Shown here one piece after another: positions 6,325 through 11,105 of a DNA stretch of 11,105 nt (position 1 is the first letter of the stretch; each line of letters opens with the position of its first letter). The notes beneath the pieces are model-generated. The model was not told where the DNA came from and did not search any database. It worked only from the letters and a program-made list of their open reading frames with translations. Made by a program: the position numbers and the translations under genes. Origin of the DNA: Pseudomonadota bacterium (GTDB lineage Bacteria; Pseudomonadota; Alphaproteobacteria; Micavibrionales; Micavibrionaceae); contig JACQIJ010000143.1 in assembly GCA_016198545.1 (NCBI GenBank), positions 1 to 11,105 on the forward strand. The letters run 5' to 3'.

Positions 6325-7272
6325 TTACCGCGTCTGCAAAAACTGCAAGATAGTCGGCCCAAGGATAACCACAAACAGAACGGGCAGAAAAAAGGCAATC
6401 ATTGGCACAGTCAGCTTGGGCGGCAAGGCAGCCGCTTTTTGCTCGGCCGCAGCCATTCGTTGATCCCTTAAGTCTTCCGACATGACGCGCAATGCCTGCG
6501 ATACGGATGTACCATACTGCTCCGCCTGTATGAGCGCCGTCGCAAAAGACTTGGCGGCGCCGCTGCCGACCCGGCGGGCAAAATCCTGCAGTGCGGTCCG
6601 ACGATCGTTCAGCATGGCCATTTCCGCGCTCAGAATGCCCAGCTCCTCCGCCAATGTAGGGGAGTGCTCCGCTACCTCTTCCGCGATCCTGTCAACCGTT
6701 TGCTCAAGGCCAATGCCGCCCTGCACGCATATCAGCATCATGTCGAGCGCATCAGGGAACGTGAGATTGATTTCCTGGCTTCTTTTCTGAATCTGATTTT
6801 TTATGATCAGACCGGGAAGCTTGTATCCGACAAAGGCTGCGCCTGCGATGATGGCAAGGGTTACAGTGTTCGAGAGATCCTTTTCCATCTGTGAGATAAA
6901 AAACATGGCTGTGCCGACAAAGAAAAACGGAAGGACAATGCGCGCTATCATGAATTTCAGCGGCGCGGATGGATTCCTGATGCCTGCCTGCAACATCTGG
7001 TCGCGCACCTTTTCTCCCAGCTCGCCCAGCATTTCCTGCACCTTGAACGACATGGCGACCGATTCGCGCGCCGAGAGCTGCTTCTCCCCTTTTCCGCGCT
7101 GAGCCATCTGTTGCTTGCTTTGCTCAAAAAGAGCTTTGCGTTTCTTTTCGATGACGGAACGATACCGCTCCTTCTTCTCCTCTCTGTTGAGGAAAGGCAA
7201 CGCAAACGCCATAAACGATCCGGCAGCGGCCAATGCACTAAGAAGAACTATAATCGTATCCATACCAAACAT
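6325..7272 (-). CDS. tadC: Tad pilus inner-membrane platform protein TadC (T2SSF family)
   Basis: TadC pairs with TadB to form the inner-membrane platform on which the TadA/CpaF motor acts to build the Flp pilus. The 315-residue product has a membrane segment at about 7-27, a basic cytoplasmic stretch, two segments at about 107-126 and 135-157, a T2SSF domain from about 170 onward (FPDALDMMLICVQGGIGLEQ and the ALIQAEQYGTSVSQAL repeat block) and a final segment at about 285-307. The hydrophobic C-terminus ending in LQFLQTR is typical of TadC. It starts five bases after the tadB stop; a second ATG at codon 4 is an alternative start. The gap after it is the largest non-coding stretch here. Confidence 0.93.
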   Translation of the reverse strand: MFGMDTIIVLLSALAAAGSFMAFALPFLNREEKKERYRSVIEKKRKALFEQSKQQMAQRGKGEKQLSARESVAMSFKVQEMLGELGEKVRDQMLQAGIRNPSAPLKFMIARIVLPFFFVGTAMFFISQMEKDLSNTVTLAIIAGAAFVGYKLPGLIIKNQIQKRSQEINLTFPDALDMMLICVQGGIGLEQTVDRIAEEVAEHSPTLAEELGILSAEMAMLNDRRTALQDFARRVGSGAAKSFATALIQAEQYGTSVSQALRVMSEDLRDQRMAAAEQKAAALPPKLTVPMIAFFLPVLFVVILGPTILQFLQTR

Positions 7273-7277
7273 CCGCG

Positions 7278-8261
7278 TTATACCTTGAAATTGATCATGG
7301 CTTTCATGATGAAGATTCCCATCGACATCCAGATGGCGCTCCCGACAAGCATCACCTTGCCGGCGGTCGATTCAAACAGAATTCCCATGTAGTCCGGGTT
7401 TATAAGAGAGATCGCGCCGCCGACAAGAAACGGCAGGCAGCCTATAATCCCGGCGGAAGCCTTGGCCTCGGACGACAGAGCCTTAACCTTACGCTTAAGT
7501 TTAAATCTGGCGCGGATAACGCCGGCCAAATTCAGCAGCACCTCCGACAGACTGGCGCCCGTCTGCTGCTGGATGGATATGCCTGTCGCAAACATCTGCA
7601 TTTCCGTCAGCGGCATGCGGCGCGCGGCTTCCAACGTTGCCTCCGGCAAGGAAATCCCAACCTTCTGCGCATCATATATGCGCATCATCTCTTCGCCTAC
7701 AGGCCCGGTGAATTCCTTGCTGGCCATAGCGATGGCTTCCGTTACGGGCATGCCCGCCTTCAGAAGCCGCACCATCGCTTCCAGGGCATCAGCGAATTCC
7801 TCAAGAAACTGCTTCTGGCGTTTGTTGATTTTGCGGCGCACGATAAAACGCGGAAGCCCGAAGAGACCTATGATCCCGGCCATAAGCGCAACAAAGTTGG
7901 AATAGCCGAAAATCTTTGTCGCCACGATAAAGACGAGGCAGGACAAAAAAGAAAACATCCAGTATTTTTTTACGCTGATCTTCAAGCCCGCCTGTTCAAA
8001 CAGGGATTCAAGAGTGGCTTTTCTCTTTTTCTTGCCGCTGTCCTCGTCCTCCTCTTTCAATTTTTTCGCAATTTCCGCGCGCCTTTTGTCGCCTTCGCTC
8101 TTCTTGCTCTTTTCATCGCCTTCCGCAGGACCGCTGCGACCTTTAATGACAGCCATCATGCGCTGCTTTTGCTCCCGCTCGTTACCCATAATCATGGCCG
8201 CGGCCATGCCCAGAACAATCAGCAGGACAAGAAAAAATCCTATTATAATGAGGGGATTCAT
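7278..8261 (-). CDS. tadB: Tad pilus inner-membrane platform protein TadB (T2SSF family)
   Basis: TadB is the partner of TadC in the inner-membrane assembly platform. The 327-residue product has an N-terminal membrane segment (about 4-25), a long highly charged cytoplasmic linker rich in K, E and D (about 27-85), two membrane segments (about 101-117 and 122-140), a T2SSF domain (about 147-270, with LEAMVRLLKAGMPVTEAI and the ISIQQQTGASLSEVL block) and two closing segments (about 270-288 and 303-322). The GASLSEVL motif is the usual T2SSF signature. Its start overlaps the cpaF stop by one base (TGATG), with GAGG upstream. The order motor-TadB-TadC is standard for Tad operons. Confidence 0.94.
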   Translation of the reverse strand: MNPLIIIGFFLVLLIVLGMAAAMIMGNEREQKQRMMAVIKGRSGPAEGDEKSKKSEGDKRRAEIAKKLKEEDEDSGKKKRKATLESLFEQAGLKISVKKYWMFSFLSCLVFIVATKIFGYSNFVALMAGIIGLFGLPRFIVRRKINKRQKQFLEEFADALEAMVRLLKAGMPVTEAIAMASKEFTGPVGEEMMRIYDAQKVGISLPEATLEAARRMPLTEMQMFATGISIQQQTGASLSEVLLNLAGVIRARFKLKRKVKALSSEAKASAGIIGCLPFLVGGAISLINPDYMGILFESTAGKVMLVGSAIWMSMGIFIMKAMINFKV

Positions 8262-9811
8262 CAGCCGTACGCCTCTTCCATCGCATCAAGAACAAGCTTC
8301 TCGACGCCGAACTGGCGGGCCTTGTCATAGAACTTTGGGCGGAGACCCGTTGATCTGTGCTTCGTAATCAACTTGCCGTCTTCATCCTCGCCCTCAATCT
8401 CGAGAACGAAAAGATCCTGCATCGTGACGACATCCCCTTCCATGCCCGTTATCTCCGTAACATGGGTGGTTTTCCGGGATCCGTCCCGCAGACGCTGCAC
8501 CTGCACGATCACATTGACGGCGGAAGCAATCTGCTCCCTCACCGCTTTCTGCGGCAGGTTAAGGCCGCCCATCGCGATCATGTTCTCCATGCGCGACAAT
8601 GCCTCGCGCGGGTTGTTGGCGTGGACCGTGCCCATTGACCCGTCATGGCCGGTATTCATCGCCTGCAGCAGGTCGAATGCCTCCGGCCCCCGCACCTCGC
8701 CGACAATAATCCGCTCAGGGCGCATACGCAGGCAGTTTTTAACAAGATCGCGCATCGTCACCTCGCCAACCCCTTCAAGGTTGGGGGGGCGCGTTTCGAG
8801 GCGCACGACGTGCGGCTGTTGCAGTTGCAATTCACAGGCATCCTCGCAGGTAATAATGCGCTCGCCCGCCTCGATATAGCGTGTCAGGCAGTTCAGCATC
8901 GTCGTTTTACCCGATCCCGTACCGCCGGAAACCAGAACATTGACGCGGCAGCGGCCCACCGCCATCACGAGCTTCGCGCAGGAGGGCGTCATGGATCCGA
9001 AATCGACCAGCTTTTCAAGGGTCAATTTCTCTTTGGTAAACTTACGGATGGTCATGCAGGACCCGTCAACCGCCAACGGCGGTATGATGACGTTCACGCG
9101 CGAACCGTCAGGCAAACGCGCATCGCAAATCGGCGACGACTCATCGACGCGGCGGCCGATGGCGCCGACGATGCGCTGGCAAATCGTCGTCAGATGCTGG
9201 TTATCGCGGAACTTGATATCCGTTCTCTGGATTTTGCCCTTCAATTCGATGTAAATGGTTTCGGGGCCGTTGATCATGATATCGGCGATGCCGTCCATTT
9301 CGAGAAGAGATTCAAGCGGACCGTATCCGAGCATGTCATCGGCACATTCCTTGGCAATCTGTTCCAGCTCCGCCGGAGTTACATCGAGGTTGCGGAAACG
9401 GGCAATCTCCTCAACGGCGGAAGCCACTTCCTCGCGCGCCGCTTTCCCGTCCATGCGGGCCAGAGCCTTCAGATCGATGCCGTCGCGCAGGTCGAGCCAT
9501 ATCCTGTTGCGCGCGCGTTGCAGGCGCAGGGATGTCATGTTGTCCTGCGGTGATTTTTCTCCATCGCCGCCCTCATGGGTCAGGATGACATCATCCGACA
9601 TAGATTTACGCGGCTTTTTGTCGGCGCCTTCCTTCGACAGAGCCTGCAGATGCGCCAGTTGGTCGCCCGTAGCGGGCGCAGAGCTTTCTTTTTTCGCCGG
9701 TTCTTCTTTTTTATTCTGATGTTGCGCAGGCTTGGAGGGTGCAAGCGCGGGCGTCGCCGCTGGTTTTTGGGACGACGGCGATCCGGATGTCGATTTCTTG
9801 CCGAACGCCAT
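8261..9811 (-). CDS. cpaF: Tad pilus motor ATPase TadA/CpaF
   Basis: CpaF (TadA) is the cytoplasmic hexameric secretion ATPase that drives Tad pilus assembly. The 516-residue product carries an N-terminal region of about 95 residues of low complexity (S, P, A, K, E, Q), probably disordered, then the CpaF N-domain (LGYGPLESLLEMDGIADIMING at about 151-172) and the ATPase core: Walker A GGTGSGKT (296-303), Asp box around RIITCEDACELQL (318-330), Walker B RIIVGEVRGPEA (367-378) and the His box GHDGSMGTVHANNP (388-401). All catalytic motifs appear intact. AAGGCAGG precedes the ATG by a few bases, 11 bases after the cpaE stop, so both are in one operon. Confidence 0.96.
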   Translation of the reverse strand: MAFGKKSTSGSPSSQKPAATPALAPSKPAQHQNKKEEPAKKESSAPATGDQLAHLQALSKEGADKKPRKSMSDDVILTHEGGDGEKSPQDNMTSLRLQRARNRIWLDLRDGIDLKALARMDGKAAREEVASAVEEIARFRNLDVTPAELEQIAKECADDMLGYGPLESLLEMDGIADIMINGPETIYIELKGKIQRTDIKFRDNQHLTTICQRIVGAIGRRVDESSPICDARLPDGSRVNVIIPPLAVDGSCMTIRKFTKEKLTLEKLVDFGSMTPSCAKLVMAVGRCRVNVLVSGGTGSGKTTMLNCLTRYIEAGERIITCEDACELQLQQPHVVRLETRPPNLEGVGEVTMRDLVKNCLRMRPERIIVGEVRGPEAFDLLQAMNTGHDGSMGTVHANNPREALSRMENMIAMGGLNLPQKAVREQIASAVNVIVQVQRLRDGSRKTTHVTEITGMEGDVVTMQDLFVLEIEGEDEDGKLITKHRSTGLRPKFYDKARQFGVEKLVLDAMEEAYG

Positions 9812-9822
9812 GATGCCTGCCT

Positions 9823-11088
9823 TTACGACTTCACTTTCAGTTTCGTCAACAACCCGCCGATGCCGCCTTTTTTATCTTCCTCGGCATCGTCATTCCCGGC
9901 GGCGATTTCGCTGCCTGCGCTGGCCAGAACTTTTTTGACGAGCGGCGTTATTTTTTCAATGATGCCGTGTCCGGTCTTGTCATCTCCAAGCTTTTTCGCT
10001 TCGCTTTCCGTCCTGATAAACAGAGCGGGGTCGAAGGGAAGAACGGCAGCAACCTTCCGTTCAAGCCCCTGTTCGATCTGGGCTTTGGAGACCTCGTGCT
10101 TCGGCGCGATGCCCGACATATTGACGATAACATCAACTTCTCCAACGGACCCGCCACGCAAATCCTTCATCTCCTGCAGCAGGGTGCGCGTTGCCCGCAC
10201 GGCAGGAAGTGTCGGCGGCGTAACCAGCAGAATTTTATGGGCGCGCGTCAGGACAACCCGCTTCAGCCCCGCCGGCGCGGCGGACAGGTCCACAAGCATC
10301 ACGGGATATGTCGTCATCAGATGATCGAGCATCACTTCAAAATTTTCCGGCGGCACGAGGTCATCGAGCATGACATCGCCGCCGCTGCTGAGAACCGTAA
10401 GCCTTTCGCCAGCTGTAAACATCATGCGGGTCAGGCTGTCGCTGTTTCCTTCCATCACCGCGCGCGCGGCCTCGGCCAGCGTCGTGGATGGCTCGAAGTT
10501 CATGCCGACGCTGAGGGATGACCAGCCACCCGCGGCATCGAGCAAAAACGTTTTCTGCTTCATCTCGTCCGAAAGCGCCCACGCGAGGCCTTCGGTCAGG
10601 GATGTAACGCCGGCGCCGCCTTTTGAACCCATCAGGGCTATCAGGCGGCTGCCCGTTGCGCCTATCTTCTCGATCAGGGTCGCCGCGATATCATTTCCGA
10701 GAGGCTCCGTTTTTACCGGCCTGACCAGATAATCGCTGACGCCCATGCCGACCAGTTTGCGGTACAAATCCACATCGTTTACCGGGCCGATGACGATGGC
10801 GCCCGTTCCTTCGGCACAGACAGCGCCCAGCTCCTCAAGCTTCTGTGAAAATCCATCATCGATCGTATCCGTTTGTATGATAACGATGTCAGGAGACTGT
10901 TCGGCCTTAAACGCGGCTATGGCTTCGCTCACGCCGCCATCCCTGACTTCCAGATTCACGCGGGCAAAGCGCCAGTCCTTTTCAAGAGCCTGAAACGCGC
11001 TCTTCGTTTCGCCGTCCCGCGCATAAAGCAGGACGCGTGCCCCCGGCAGCAAAACGGCCGTATACGATGCCTTGTCCTCCGCACTCAT
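9823..11088 (-). CDS. cpaE: Tad pilus localisation protein TadZ/CpaE (ParA/MinD-like)
   Basis: TadZ/CpaE proteins sit at the cell pole and position the pilus machine. The 421-residue product has an N-terminal receiver-like domain (about 17-130; the strand DIVIIQTD and the DYLVRPV element, where a usual K is R123, suggest a pseudo-receiver) and a MinD/ParA-type ATPase domain (about 148-385). Its deviant P-loop GSKGGAGVTS (154-163) keeps the signature lysine K156 but has V161 where the usual P-loop lysine stands, a change I recall as common in CpaE. FLLDAAGG (D184) and PVMLVDLS (D267) follow. The acidic linker near 400 leads to a short tail GGIGGLLTKLKVKS that looks amphipathic. The ATG is 18 bases from the window edge, preceded by GAATAGAAAAAA, a weak ribosome site. 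Confidence 0.92.
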   Translation of the reverse strand: MSAEDKASYTAVLLPGARVLLYARDGETKSAFQALEKDWRFARVNLEVRDGGVSEAIAAFKAEQSPDIVIIQTDTIDDGFSQKLEELGAVCAEGTGAIVIGPVNDVDLYRKLVGMGVSDYLVRPVKTEPLGNDIAATLIEKIGATGSRLIALMGSKGGAGVTSLTEGLAWALSDEMKQKTFLLDAAGGWSSLSVGMNFEPSTTLAEAARAVMEGNSDSLTRMMFTAGERLTVLSSGGDVMLDDLVPPENFEVMLDHLMTTYPVMLVDLSAAPAGLKRVVLTRAHKILLVTPPTLPAVRATRTLLQEMKDLRGGSVGEVDVIVNMSGIAPKHEVSKAQIEQGLERKVAAVLPFDPALFIRTESEAKKLGDDKTGHGIIEKITPLVKKVLASAGSEIAAGNDDAEEDKKGGIGGLLTKLKVKS

Positions 11089-11105
11089 TTTTTTCTATTC
11101 GCCCC

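Noticed and set aside
8645..9553. A 302-codon open frame on the + strand opposite cpaF
   Set aside because: The opposite strand encodes a CpaF with every ATPase motif intact; the + strand frame is a mirror effect of its codon pattern and shows no recognisable domain.
1..11105. Search for tRNA, rRNA, CRISPR, insertion sequence, phage or toxin-antitoxin signals
   Set aside because: No repeat-spacer pattern, transposase, terminal inverted repeat, cloverleaf or defence-type domain was visible; both strands are accounted for by housekeeping and pilus genes.

Overview
The window looks like ordinary chromosomal DNA from an alphaproteobacterium of roughly balanced base composition. The evidence is the conserved order ftsE-ftsX-ydcF-like-plsC-DUF2125, a DUF2125 protein (a family I know mainly from Alphaproteobacteria), and a Tad locus of the Caulobacter cpaE-cpaF-tadB-tadC type. 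The exact taxon cannot be fixed from sequence alone; a Micavibrio- or Rhodospirillales-like lineage is only a guess. Nearly all of the window is coding, and I see no tRNA, rRNA, insertion sequence, CRISPR array or phage gene.

Left half (about 20-4544, + strand): six genes in one tightly packed run. A secreted helical-repeat protein of unknown function is followed by FtsE and FtsX (the cell-division ABC complex), a membrane-anchored DUF218/YdcF-family protein, a PlsC-type lysophosphatidate acyltransferase, and a DUF2125 envelope protein. All five junctions overlap by one or four bases (ATGA, TAATG, ATGA, TGATG, ATGA), so the set is probably one translationally coupled operon for division and envelope building. 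Its promoter lies left of the window.

Right half (about 11088-4568, - strand): a Tad/Flp type IVc pilus assembly block. In transcription order it holds TadZ/CpaE (polar-localising ParA/MinD-like protein), TadA/CpaF (hexameric motor ATPase), TadB and TadC (inner-membrane platform), a 164-bp AT-rich gap, a stand-alone secreted protein with the pilus/secretin N-terminal domain but no secretin barrel, and the TPR lipoprotein TadD. Pilin, prepilin peptidase, CpaB, the CpaC secretin and CpaD are not here; they may lie to the right of the window, upstream of cpaE. The gap carries a plausible sigma-70-like promoter, two direct repeats 21 bp apart at activator-like positions, and a 14-codon frame whose stop overlaps the next start, so the last two genes may be controlled separately.

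The two operons converge, with 23 bp between their stop codons. I found no radically new system. The best leads are the uncharacterised periplasmic repeat protein coupled to ftsE, and the stand-alone pilus N-domain protein with a four-cysteine segment and its own control region.
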